64,000 bases of DNA from an uncultured Clostridia bacterium (GTDB lineage Bacteria; Bacillota; Clostridia; UBA1381): positions 1-64,000 of the forward strand of contig CAKSNH010000011.1 of the NCBI GenBank assembly GCA_934476075.1, in the 5' to 3' direction. The notes below the pieces were generated by a model. The model was not told the DNA's origin. It made no database searches and saw only the letters and a program-made list of their open reading frames with translations. Numbering within the stretch: position 1 is the first letter of the stretch; the number at the start of each line of letters is the position of its first letter. The translations under genes and the position numbers were made by a program. Positions 8,182-14,899 of this stretch are shown piece after piece.

Positions 8182-8413
8182 TATAAGTTATTGCTAAATC
8201 TAATTTTTATGTTGGTTTACAACTGCATTTTCTTAATTGAACGCACCTGTTTATTACATTAGTGCTTTCCTGCAAGACGGCGAAATTTTTTTGAGCTATT
8301 GTGTAACACATCGTTGACAAACCTACAAATATTATATTTTTTGTGATAATATTGTATTGAATAATCTCTTTGAAAATGTTACAATAAACAAAATAATGAT
8401 GAGGTGAATGGAC

Positions 8414-8590
8414 ATGAAAGAAACCGAAAGGTCAATACGACTTATAAACGAAATGGTGAGTTACAAACCGAAGAGCCGTCAGGCGAAATTCAAAAAGGAA
8501 CTACTGGAACTTATGCTGACGGACAACAATTACAGCAACGAATTAAAGAAAACATGGAAAGAAGAACTTTCAAAGATGTCTGCGAAATAA
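8414..8590 (+). CDS. Small hypothetical protein
   Basis: This 58-residue, basic, helical protein begins MKETERSIRLINEMVSYKPK. I do not recognise its family. The ATG at 8414 has GAGGTGA 6 nt upstream, a very good ribosome site; the ATG at 8408 abuts that site and is unlikely. A promoter-like pair, TTGAAT-17-TACAAT, lies near 8356-8384. It faces the prophage left end and is the last host gene before attL. It is convergent with the tRNA terminator remnant. Confidence 0.6.
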   Translation: MKETERSIRLINEMVSYKPKSRQAKFKKELLELMLTDNNYSNELKKTWKEELSKMSAK

Positions 8591-8601
8591 ATTTTTACTA
8601 A

Positions 8602-8632
8602 AAAAACGCACAAACATTACTGTTTATGCGTC
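8602..8632 (-). terminator. Original host terminator of tRNA-Gln, stranded at attL
   Basis: On the minus strand, an 11-bp stem ACGCATAAACA/TGTTTGTGCGT with loop GTAA is followed by seven T. Before integration it would have ended the tRNA-Gln transcript. It is now separated from the tRNA by the whole prophage. Confidence 0.8.
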
Positions 8633-8635
8633 AAA

Positions 8636-8661
8636 TGGCTGCGGAAGAGGGATTCGAACCC
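8636..8661. repeat. attL core (26 bp)
   Basis: These 26 bp are identical to 55319-55344. They correspond to the tRNA 3' end: encoded CCA, discriminator, acceptor strand and part of the T arm. Here only the tRNA 3' fragment remains. Identity stops exactly where the T stem would continue, so this is the left border of the prophage. Confidence 0.95.
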
Positions 8662-8697
8662 GATTAAAACTTTGTTAAAATCAAATCTCACAAATTA

Positions 8698-8717
8698 TTG
8701 ACTACATATTGACTACA
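8698..8717. repeat. Putative integrase arm-type sites (left)
   Basis: TTGACTACA occurs twice, at 8698-8706 and 8709-8717, 11 bp apart, between the att core and the integrase stop. A third copy lies near the other end at 55194-55202. Repeats of this kind flanking the core are typical arm-binding sites of lambda-type integrases. Confidence 0.55.
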
Positions 8718-9740
8718 CTAATTATTTTGACTGCTTATAAATGAATTTAAAGCATTTGCAGTCTGACTAACTCTTGACTGTCTGATATGCGTGTAAATAT
8801 TTTGCGTAACAGATATATCAGAATGACCCATCAGCACCTGTGCATCTTTTACGTTTATGTTTGCTTCAAAAAGCAATGTAGCAAATGTATGACGTAATTG
8901 ATGTGCGGTGAATGATGTATTGGTTTCTTTTTGGTATCTAGTCCATTGACGGGCATACATACTATTACCCATTAAATTCCCATTGTAATTAAATACATAT
9001 GTTTCATTTGGTTTATATCGTTCTTTTAATTTATCGTACAAACAGTCAAGTAAAATAACCGTTCTTACACCGGCATCGGTTTTAGGCGGCTTTATTTGCG
9101 GCTTATTGCCTTCATAATAAACGGAGTTACTGACATTAATAGTTTTATTGTTAAAGTCTATATCCGACCATTTTAACGCTAAGGCTTCACCTTTACGCAA
9201 GCCTGTGTACAATAAAAAGTACACGAAAAATCCAAAAGTACAGTCGATACTGTTATTCACAATAGCAATTTCTTTATCGGTGAGCGGTTGACGGGCAACA
9301 GATTTTTTACCCTTTTCGGGTGTTATGTATTCTGTTACATTGTTAGTTATGTATTGCTGAATAACCGCATACTTAAAAATCATTTTTATAACAGACAACT
9401 GGTCCTTAATCGTTTTTGATGAATAATCTTGTGCGGATAGTTTTCGCAGGAACAAAATTATATCATTAGATGTAATTTCATTAATGTACATATCCCCTAC
9501 TTCATCGGTTACGGCATCTTTTAAACGTCTGTATCTGCGTGCGGTGGAATACTCTATCTTGTCAAAATGTTCATTCGCCCATTCGTCAGCCACTTCTTTG
9601 AATGTTTTGCCGTTTTCGGTTTTCTTCTGAAAGTCAAGTATCTTTCGGTTGATTTCTGCCGGTGTCTTACCGTAAAATACATGACGTTTACCGTCTATGG
9701 TAATTGATTTTTGATAACGTCCGTCAGCACGTTTTTTCAT
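8718..9740 (-). CDS. int: Phage integrase, tyrosine recombinase
   Basis: This 340-residue site-specific recombinase inserts and excises the prophage at tRNA-Gln. The N terminus (about 1-50) is an arm-binding domain (DGRYQKSITIDGKRHVFYGKT). Residues about 55-140 form the SAM-like core-binding domain. The catalytic domain shows the first Arg in YTGLRKGEALALKWSDID, then HQLRHTFATLLFEANI (HxxR), GHSDI and the nucleophile Tyr in QNIYTHI. The stop codon lies about 55 bp from the attL core, the usual arrangement. Confidence 0.97.
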   Translation of the reverse strand: MKKRADGRYQKSITIDGKRHVFYGKTPAEINRKILDFQKKTENGKTFKEVADEWANEHFDKIEYSTARRYRRLKDAVTDEVGDMYINEITSNDIILFLRKLSAQDYSSKTIKDQLSVIKMIFKYAVIQQYITNNVTEYITPEKGKKSVARQPLTDKEIAIVNNSIDCTFGFFVYFLLYTGLRKGEALALKWSDIDFNNKTINVSNSVYYEGNKPQIKPPKTDAGVRTVILLDCLYDKLKERYKPNETYVFNYNGNLMGNSMYARQWTRYQKETNTSFTAHQLRHTFATLLFEANINVKDAQVLMGHSDISVTQNIYTHIRQSRVSQTANALNSFISSQNN

Positions 9741-9770
9741 ATTATATCATTCCTTTCATTAAAATAAATC

Positions 9771-9799
9771 TTGCAAAATCAGTGCGTAGATGATATAAT
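9771..9799 (+). promoter_or_regulatory. Promoter of small RNA unit 1
   Basis: TTGCAA (9771-9776) and TATAAT (9794-9799) are separated by 17 bp. The promoter fires rightward although both neighbouring genes are on the minus strand. Confidence 0.75.
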
Positions 9800-9805
9800 A
9801 TTATT

Positions 9806-9898
9806 GCTTTTATTTGGTATTATATCAAGGTTGCACGCAATCTTGCGGTAGTATCAGTGCAATCGTCCTATATTTGCGGTATAGGGCGATTTTTTTTA
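9806..9898 (+). ncRNA. Candidate orphan small RNA 1 (about 90 nt)
   Basis: A consensus promoter leads to an untranslated stretch of about 90 nt ending in a strong terminator. The second hairpin is 11 bp (ATCGTCCTATA, 9862-9872, with TATAGGGCGAT, 9880-9890), has a 7-nt loop and is followed by eight T. Upstream lies a smaller stem TTGCAC/GTGCAA (9831-9836, 9857-9862). No ribosome site or open frame of useful length is present. The RNA lies between the integrase gene and a membrane-protein gene, antisense to the latter's 3' region. The function is unknown; it could be a prophage regulatory RNA. Confidence 0.55.
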
Positions 9899-9907
9899 TT
9901 TATATTT

Positions 9908-11038
9908 TTATGGGTTACATTTTTGACAAGGTGTGTATCCTTGTTTTTGTGCATCTATTACATTTATAGGAGTAATATCAAAACCGATATAACTACAATT
10001 TGCTAAGTGATAGTGTTTTCCTGTTGGTGATATGTAAACAATAAGTGAATTTGTTTTTTTCTCTTCTTGTCTTTTTCTTTCGGCTTCCTCTTGCTGTCTT
10101 AAATTTTCACGGACTTGTCTGTCGTATGATTGAAAATCTATTTTTTCACCGAGCAGCCAATTTAAACTGCTACCAGTACTTGCGGTGTTTTCTGCTTCAC
10201 CATCATTGCCGTTCTGAATAATGTCAATTTTATCTGAAATACTTATATAATCATTATATAAATCTTTTGTCTTAACTTGTAAATTATATGTATCATCTTT
10301 CAAATCAGATACACTCTCTTTTAGCTCAGATAGTTCATTTTGAATATTAACTATACTTGCATTTAAAGAATTGAGATAGTTATTACATTGCTGAATATAT
10401 ATACTAAACCAACATACAAGCCCAATAATTATTACATAAGGAAGTATATTAAATCTTTTTGTTTTATTAACAAGCCTTTTCACAGACACCCCACTATTAC
10501 TCTTTTTCTTTTCTTTTGTTACATTACATTCTTTATTTAAAACAGATTGCTTTGCCTCATTTGAAAGCGGAGCAACAATTTCTTTTGTAAAATAGGATTT
10601 ATTGTCTTCAAAATATCTATATATTTTAAATCTTGATAAAAAATAAAAAATTAGTAAAATAGCAAAATAAATATCGCTAATTATATCTAATTTACCACTT
10701 TCAATATTTGTAATATCTATAAATCCACACATACCCAATCTAATTAATAATAACAATGGTACAATAAACTGAAAAGATTGTGTTATATTATATGCATATT
10801 TGATTTTCTTTCGCATAGCATAAATATTAAACAATATAAGAGTTATACCGATTAAAAACAGTAATAAAACTATAATGAGAAATATCCCATACGAAGAATC
10901 AATAACTCCGCTTGATTTTAATAAATTATACATATAACCAATATAACCCATATGCAATATACTAGACAACAGCAGCACAGGCAATACTATATAGCAATAA
11001 AAATTATACCAAAAGTTTGTTTTAAAATTGTAGTTCAT
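9908..11038 (-). CDS. Prophage membrane protein with coiled coil and C-terminal zinc-knuckle-like domain
   Basis: This 376-residue protein has four N-terminal membrane helices (about 8-150, DUF2569-like), a fifth near 205-225 and a coiled coil (about 225-275). A segment at about 295-335 (LNWLLGEKIDFQSYDRQ onward) is nearly identical to the N terminus of the giant phage protein. The C-terminal domain GKHYHLANCSYI..YTPCQKCNP has the His/Cys pattern of Ada-like zinc modules. I choose the ATG at 11038 with GGGGGGT upstream. It is expressed with the lysogeny genes, so a role in lysogenic conversion or superinfection exclusion is possible; that is inference. Confidence 0.75.
   Translation of the reverse strand: MNYNFKTNFWYNFYCYIVLPVLLLSSILHMGYIGYMYNLLKSSGVIDSSYGIFLIIVLLLFLIGITLILFNIYAMRKKIKYAYNITQSFQFIVPLLLLIRLGMCGFIDITNIESGKLDIISDIYFAILLIFYFLSRFKIYRYFEDNKSYFTKEIVAPLSNEAKQSVLNKECNVTKEKKKSNSGVSVKRLVNKTKRFNILPYVIIIGLVCWFSIYIQQCNNYLNSLNASIVNIQNELSELKESVSDLKDDTYNLQVKTKDLYNDYISISDKIDIIQNGNDGEAENTASTGSSLNWLLGEKIDFQSYDRQVRENLRQQEEAERKRQEEKKTNSLIVYISPTGKHYHLANCSYIGFDITPINVIDAQKQGYTPCQKCNP
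10061..10170 (-). repeat. 110-bp module shared with the giant gene
   Basis: Read on the minus strand, this segment matches 44005-44114 at roughly 92% of positions, including an uninterrupted run of about 35 identical bases. It encodes the same motif (NWLLGE.IDFQ.YDRQVREN and the following charged helix) in both proteins, in frame. Confidence 0.9.
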
Positions 11039-11062
11039 AATAATACCCCCCAAAAAATAATA

Positions 11063-11091
11063 TTGACATTTCAAGTCGAATATTGTATAAT
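11063..11091 (+). promoter_or_regulatory. Promoter of small RNA unit 2
   Basis: TTGACA (11063-11068) and TATAAT (11086-11091) with a 17-bp spacer form a perfect consensus promoter. It points rightward between two leftward genes. Confidence 0.85.
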
Positions 11092-11097
11092 ATTTTT

Positions 11098-11170
11098 AGG
11101 GTTATCTAGCGTTCAGGGTAATCCTATAATTGAGGCGGTAAGTATTCGCAGTACTTGCCGTCTTTTTTTA
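11098..11170 (+). ncRNA. Candidate orphan small RNA 2 (about 70 nt)
   Basis: From the predicted start, the RNA begins with a 7-bp hairpin (AGGGTTA, 11098-11104, with TAATCCT, 11119-11125). It ends in an 11-bp terminator stem (GGCGGTAAGTA, 11134-11144, with TACTTGCCGTC, 11152-11162), a 7-nt loop and seven T. The build (promoter, one hairpin, terminator with 11-bp stem and 7-nt loop) is the same as in small RNA 1, about 1.3 kb away. It is antisense to the 5' flank of the membrane-protein gene and ends at the stop codon of the lipoprotein gene. No coding potential is seen. Confidence 0.6.
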
Positions 11171-11755
11171 TTGTTCATCAATGTATATATCTATAACATC
11201 GTAATAATAATTTCGGTCTATATATGAATTACTTCTTAATTCAATATCCGCTTCAATATAACCCCCCTTATCAACATGAGAATGAAATTCTCCTTCCGCA
11301 TCAAGACCTCTCTCTGTAAAAGAAATATTATTTAACTTATAAATTATTCCGCAGCATCGACCTTCATTTTGAACAATTTTATCATATAAAGTATCAGGAA
11401 TACTATAATAGCTATTATAATTAAACCACGATGTACCAATATAGTTGTTTTCATTTATAAAAATATCATCAAAACAAAAATCATATTCTGCAATATTAAC
11501 TCCGTTATATTCACGAATTATTTCGGACGCAAATTCCAAATTACCTATATCTTTTTTATATATATCATAATCAATAGCATTATATTTAGCCGCAAAATCA
11601 TTAAATCGTTGTTTTTGCTGCTCTTTTTCAATATCTTCCATGCTTTGCGGAGTTGCTGTTGGTTGTTCAAAACTGTTGTTCACATTGCACGCACTAATAA
11701 AGCATAGAAGAACAAGAGCAAATAAACAATATATTCTTCGCATATGTTTCAACAT
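11168..11755 (-). CDS. Prophage lipoprotein, unknown function
   Basis: This 195-residue protein has a lipoprotein signal peptide: MLKHMRRIYCLFALVLLCFISAC, with lipobox ISAC giving a lipidated Cys at about 23. The mature part is acidic and Tyr/Asn-rich, and I recognise no domain. It lies between the immunity genes and the integrase. In several Firmicutes phages (for example TP-J34 Ltp) a lipoprotein in this position blocks injection by related phages; a similar role here is inference from position only. AAGGAG lies 10 nt before the ATG. Confidence 0.75.
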   Translation of the reverse strand: MLKHMRRIYCLFALVLLCFISACNVNNSFEQPTATPQSMEDIEKEQQKQRFNDFAAKYNAIDYDIYKKDIGNLEFASEIIREYNGVNIAEYDFCFDDIFINENNYIGTSWFNYNSYYSIPDTLYDKIVQNEGRCCGIIYKLNNISFTERGLDAEGEFHSHVDKGGYIEADIELRSNSYIDRNYYYDVIDIYIDEQ

Positions 11756-11773
11756 TAATATATTACTCCTTTT

Positions 11774-12235
11774 TCATTGTTTTAAATATCCGTATACCCG
11801 TTTTTCGATTAAATCCTCACGAATACCTGTGATTTGTGATATTTGATATGTTGTATATTCATGTTCGATATACTCTTTTATATCATCATCGCTTATCAGC
11901 ATATATGCGGCTAACAGGTTTGCTTCGTTTTCATATCTGTTCGGAACATTTAAAAAACGGCTGTCCATGAAAATTCTGTTCATTCCTCTATGTAATAAAG
12001 CATGAGCCAATTCATGTGCAAGCACCCAAAACTGCTCATGTTCGGGTAGTGTATCATCAATATATACAACTATAATTCTTGCTACTATCTGAAACATTCC
12101 ACGCATTTTATTCGGAGTTTCCCCACGAATAATTATCACATCTAATTTATCCGCCAATTCGTAAGGATTTAAAGTTTTAAAGCGTTTCTTTAAACGTTTT
12201 GCAATCAAATTAATATCCAATAATGTAAACACCAC
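11774..12235 (-). CDS. ImmA/IrrE-family metallopeptidase
   Basis: This 153-residue protein has the zinc motif HELAHALLH (about 73-81) and the downstream Glu in ENEANLLAAYML. By analogy with ICEBs1 ImmA it would cleave the neighbouring repressor and trigger induction. It follows the repressor directly: the repressor TAG abuts the first GTG. The true start is uncertain. GTG at 12235 or 12232 lacks a well-spaced ribosome site, while TTG at 12220 has AGGTGG 11 nt before it. Confidence 0.88.
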   Translation of the reverse strand: MVFTLLDINLIAKRLKKRFKTLNPYELADKLDVIIIRGETPNKMRGMFQIVARIIVVYIDDTLPEHEQFWVLAHELAHALLHRGMNRIFMDSRFLNVPNRYENEANLLAAYMLISDDDIKEYIEHEYTTYQISQITGIREDLIEKRVYGYLKQ

Positions 12236-12664
12236 CTATTTACGATATTTTTTCGGAGTAAACTTTTCTTTTGCACGTTGTTTTGCAGCGGCAACACCTA
12301 TACGCATTAAGTTTTTCAGTTGTTCTATTTCTTCTTCCGTTGCCGGTACTTCACCGTCAAACATCAATCCATCTGTACCGCTTAAACTGTTAATTGCGTT
12401 ATCTATGATTTTTTCTATGTCCTTTTCTTCTTTGGTTTGTTTCTTTTCGGGTTGCAATGTTTCGTTTTCTCTACCCATCAAATAATCAATAGATACATTA
12501 AAATATTCTGCCATTCTCATAAGAATATCAGAGGAAGGTATTACTGGTTTTGTAGGTGATTCGTATTTCCCAATGCTTGAACGTTCAACACCGATTATTT
12601 GAGCCAGTTGTTCTTGTGTAATCTTATTCTTTTTTCTCAACTCTTTCAATGTTTGGTTTAACAT
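12236..12664 (-). CDS. Phage repressor, Cro/C1-type HTH
   Basis: This 142-residue protein has an N-terminal XRE helix-turn-helix (LKELRKKNKITQEQLAQIIG, then SSIGKYE) and a C-terminal charged region in place of a peptidase fold. It is probably the lysogenic repressor, acting on the GTGAA-N5-TTCAC operators next to it and inactivated by the ImmA-like protein downstream. The ATG at 12664 has a GGAGGGGG ribosome site; the upstream in-frame start does not. Confidence 0.88.
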   Translation of the reverse strand: MLNQTLKELRKKNKITQEQLAQIIGVERSSIGKYESPTKPVIPSSDILMRMAEYFNVSIDYLMGRENETLQPEKKQTKEEKDIEKIIDNAINSLSGTDGLMFDGEVPATEEEIEQLKNLMRIGVAAAKQRAKEKFTPKKYRK

Positions 12665-12687
12665 ATCGTCCCCCTCCTTCAAACACT

Positions 12688-12716
12688 ATTATAGTGAATT
12701 GTTTTCACATTGTAAA
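12688..12716 (-). promoter_or_regulatory. Repressor promoter with operator in the spacer
   Basis: On the minus strand, TTTACA (12711-12716) and TATAAT (12688-12693) have a 17-bp spacer. The spacer contains the operator GTGAATTGTTTTCAC (12694-12708), so the repressor can control its own gene. Confidence 0.8.
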
Positions 12717-12790
12717 TACTTTCTGAAAAAAATTCACAAAAACTATTGACATTGTGAACAGTATTCGCTATAATTGTGAATGTAGTTCAG
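12694..12790. promoter_or_regulatory. Four-operator immunity region
   Basis: Four 15-bp sites fit GTGAA-N5-TTCAC. They are GTGAATTGTTTTCAC (12694-12708), CTGAAAAAAATTCAC (12723-12737), GTGAACAGTATTCGC (12754-12768) and GTGAATGTAGTTCAG (12776-12790). Start-to-start distances are 29, 31 and 22 bp. Sites 1 and 3 fill the spacers of the two divergent promoters, and site 4 lies just past the rightward -10 box. The arrangement resembles a lambda-type switch bound by repressor and Cro. Confidence 0.75.
12746..12774 (+). promoter_or_regulatory. Rightward early promoter
   Basis: TTGACA (12746-12751) and TATAAT (12769-12774) with a 17-bp spacer drive cro and the early genes. The spacer is entirely operator 3. 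Confidence 0.85.
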
Positions 12791-12817
12791 AAAAGTGGAG
12801 GTGAATATTAAACAACT

Positions 12818-13000
12818 ATGAATAGCGTAAAAAAAAGACGAGAAGAAATGAACCTTACCCAAGAGCAATTAGCGTGTCAAATGAATGTAGACCGTTCAAC
12901 GGTGGCGAAGTGGGAAACGGGCGATGCAAAACCAAGGGCAGATAAGCTGCCTGAACTCGCACAGATACTAAAATGCAAGATTGACGATTTGTTCGAGTGA
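12818..13000 (+). CDS. Cro-like HTH protein
   Basis: This 60-residue XRE-type DNA-binding protein (MNSVKKRREEMNLTQEQLAC, then STVAKWETGDAKPR) consists of the HTH domain alone. It is divergent from the repressor and first in the rightward operon, the expected position of Cro. GGAGGTGA lies upstream. Confidence 0.88.
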   Translation: MNSVKKRREEMNLTQEQLACQMNVDRSTVAKWETGDAKPRADKLPELAQILKCKIDDLFE

Positions 13001-13025
13001 TTACTAATTAACGAAAGGCGGTGAG

Positions 13026-13115
13026 ATGATGGAATGGTTAGGGATTGCGGCACAAATTACAGAGATTGCACTTTGTGTAAGCGTGATTGTATGGCTTTTC
13101 AGAAATACACAATAG
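13026..13115 (+). CDS. Tiny single-pass membrane peptide
   Basis: A 29-residue frame (MMEWLGIAAQITEIALCVSV, then IVWLFRNTQ) forms one hydrophobic helix. AAAGGCGGTGAG is placed well as the ribosome site. It lies between cro and the antirepressor, where an alternative upstream start of the antirepressor would otherwise read. Small membrane peptides are common in phage early operons. No homolog is recognised; it could act in exclusion or signalling. Confidence 0.5.
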   Translation: MMEWLGIAAQITEIALCVSVIVWLFRNTQ

Positions 13116-13129
13116 AAAGGATTAATAAT

Positions 13130-13918
13130 ATGCACGAGATGAAAATTTTTAAGAACGAGGAATTTGGACAGGTAAGAACAACAGAGATTAACGGCGAGCC
13201 GTATTTTGTAGGTAAGGACGTGGCGGAGATTTTGGGGTACACCAATTCAAGAAAAGCTATCATTGACCATGTTGATGATGAAGATAAGGGGGTAACGAAA
13301 TGTGACACCCTTGGGGGAATACAGGACTTGACTATAATTAATGAAAGCGGATTGTACAGTCTTATATTGTCAAGCAAGCTCCCAAAGGCAAGGCAGTTCA
13401 AGCGTTGGGTAACAAGCGAAGTTCTGCCGACTATACGCAAGCATGGTGTTTATGCGGTAGACGAGGTTCTTAACAATCCGGATATGATGATTGCCGCACT
13501 TACAGAATTAAAGAAAGAGCGTGCAAAGGTGCAGTCGCTGACAGAAATAAAAGCGGTGCAAGAACAGCAAATCATGGAATTACAGCCGAAAGCAACATAT
13601 TATGATTTAGTTCTGAATTGCAAAGACCTGTTGTCAGTTACAGAGATTGCAAAGGATTTCGGCAAAACTGCAAAGTGGCTTAACAATTTTCTTAAAGAAC
13701 AGAAAATACAGTTTAAGCAAGGTGATTTGTGGTTTTTGTATAAAAAGTATGCCGAACAAGGCTATACCAGTACGAAAACACATACCGTAAACGGCACAGA
13801 CGGTCAGCAGCATTCAAAGGTACATACCTATTGGACGCAAAAAGGCAGATTGTTTATTTATGGATTGTTAAAGAACCACGGAATATTGCCAATCATTGAA
13901 CAAGAACAGGCGGTGTAA
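13130..13918 (+). CDS. Antirepressor, BRO-N plus KilA-C-like domains
   Basis: This 262-residue protein has an N-terminal BRO domain (MKIFKNEEFGQVRTTEINGE, PYFVGKDVAEILGYTNSRKA, ESGLYSLILSSKLPKARQFKRWVTSEVLPTIRKHG). The C-terminal half has the phage antirepressor KilAC pattern (LLSVTEIAKDFGKTAKWLN, then WTQKGRLFIYGLLKNHGILP). Such proteins counter the repressor or modulate early transcription. ATG 13130 is preferred with GAAAGGA upstream; an in-frame start 32 codons earlier overlaps the small membrane peptide. Confidence 0.9.
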   Translation: MHEMKIFKNEEFGQVRTTEINGEPYFVGKDVAEILGYTNSRKAIIDHVDDEDKGVTKCDTLGGIQDLTIINESGLYSLILSSKLPKARQFKRWVTSEVLPTIRKHGVYAVDEVLNNPDMMIAALTELKKERAKVQSLTEIKAVQEQQIMELQPKATYYDLVLNCKDLLSVTEIAKDFGKTAKWLNNFLKEQKIQFKQGDLWFLYKKYAEQGYTSTKTHTVNGTDGQQHSKVHTYWTQKGRLFIYGLLKNHGILPIIEQEQAV

Positions 13919-13920
13919 TT

Positions 13921-14127
13921 ATGATAAATAACCGATTTGCGATATGTCTTGCAGAACGCATGATAAAAATAACCGATGTCGCAAAGAAAACAGGAATATC
14001 AAGAACAACGCTTACCAATTTGTATTACAAACGCAGTAAAGTAATTTCATTTGAAGTTCTAAACAAGCTTTGTATGTTTCTATGCTGTTCACCGAGTGAC
14101 ATTATAGAATACAAAAAAATGAGGTGA
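13921..14127 (+). CDS. Cro/C1-type HTH protein
   Basis: This 68-residue XRE-family DNA-binding protein of the YozG/HTH_26 kind shows ITDVAKKTGISRTTLTNLYY followed by FEVLNKLCMFLCCSPSDIIEY. It starts 3 nt after the antirepressor stop and overlaps the next frame. It is probably a second early regulator. Confidence 0.82.
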   Translation: MINNRFAICLAERMIKITDVAKKTGISRTTLTNLYYKRSKVISFEVLNKLCMFLCCSPSDIIEYKKMR

Positions 14128-14132
14128 ATATT

Positions 14133-14327
14133 ATGGCAAGGGAAAAAGCCGGTTATAGAGAAAACCTGTCGCTACTGAAAGAGCGAATGCCGGACAAGAC
14201 TATGTTGTCTGTCGGCGATGTTCTGAAAGTGACAGGACTTACATATAAGACAGTCCACAAAATAGTCGATTTCGGCGGAAAAAGGTACATATCGATTTGC
14301 GACCTTGCAAGGCAGATTTCAATATGA
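14133..14327 (+). CDS. Small HTH/excisionase-like protein
   Basis: This 64-residue protein has a winged-helix-like pattern (MLSVGDVLKVTGLTYKTVHK, then GKRYISICDLARQI). The size and HTH pattern fit excisionase-type proteins, and the position after early regulators fits too, but the integrase is far away and excisionase is only a suggestion. The ATG at 14133 has GAGGTGA 6-7 nt upstream. Confidence 0.65.
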   Translation: MAREKAGYRENLSLLKERMPDKTMLSVGDVLKVTGLTYKTVHKIVDFGGKRYISICDLARQISI

Positions 14328-14347
14328 AGGGAGCGGGAAAAGGCACA

Positions 14348-14500
14348 ATGCAAAGCAAAAGAAGGAATGTACTAAGCATAGCGGGGATAATTATTCTGCT
14401 TATTGCAATGCTCATTATTGCGATTTTATGCAATTTCCTACAAATTAAAAAAGTCCGCAAAGGCGGCAACCAATGCGGACTAAGGTCGAGTATATTGTAA
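14348..14500 (+). CDS. Small single-pass membrane protein
   Basis: About 50 residues: a basic N terminus (MQSKRRNVLS), one strongly hydrophobic helix (IAGIIILLIAMLIIAILCNF) and a basic Cys-containing tail. The start is uncertain; in-frame ATGs at 14324 and 14297 are possible, with weaker ribosome sites. The 3' part contains a hairpin (AGTCCGC..GCGGACT). No family is recognised. Confidence 0.5.
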   Translation: MQSKRRNVLSIAGIIILLIAMLIIAILCNFLQIKKVRKGGNQCGLRSSIL

Positions 14501-14557
14501 AAATAATACGATTACATTGTACTCCACAACATAGAAAAAATCAAGGAGAAATTTAAA

Positions 14558-14896
14558 ATGAAAAAACTAAAATGGATAGAAAAAAAGCAACAACAAAGAG
14601 TGTCAAAGGCTGATGTGACAATAACCACATCAAAAAACGGAACGCAGTTTATACTACGAAACAACTGTGTTCTGAGAATTACAAAGGGTGAATACTTAAA
14701 AACCGCCATCGATGGCAACAGAATATATTTTGACGGGGCAGACGATGTGACCGGATACAAATTATCCACCAAAAAGGCACAAAAAAACAAATACGTAGGA
14801 TTTTCAAAAAGACTTGACCGCTTTATTGGCGACTATAATTTACTTTGGGATAGTAAAGAGGGGTATTATTATATAGAAATGCAAGGAGAAATTTAA
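14558..14896 (+). CDS. Hypothetical phage protein
   Basis: A 112-residue basic protein of unknown family, with alternating strand-like segments (VTITTSKNGTQFILRNNCVL) and a Lys/Arg-rich N terminus (KKLKWIEKKQQQR). Its ribosome site CAAGGAGAAATTTAAAA is repeated 17/17 before the next gene. It sits at the start of the replication block. Confidence 0.6.
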   Translation: MKKLKWIEKKQQQRVSKADVTITTSKNGTQFILRNNCVLRITKGEYLKTAIDGNRIYFDGADDVTGYKLSTKKAQKNKYVGFSKRLDRFIGDYNLLWDSKEGYYYIEMQGEI

Positions 14897-14899
14897 AAA

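Noticed and set aside
7327..8353. fic as cargo of an insertion sequence
   Set aside because: The flanking motifs are direct, AT-rich and lack a transposase or terminal inverted repeats; reported only as a weak observation.
13034..13129. Longer antirepressor starting at 13034
   Set aside because: The extension has no ribosome site and a Cys-rich sequence unlike BRO proteins; ATG 13130 has a proper site, and the stretch fits the small membrane peptide better.
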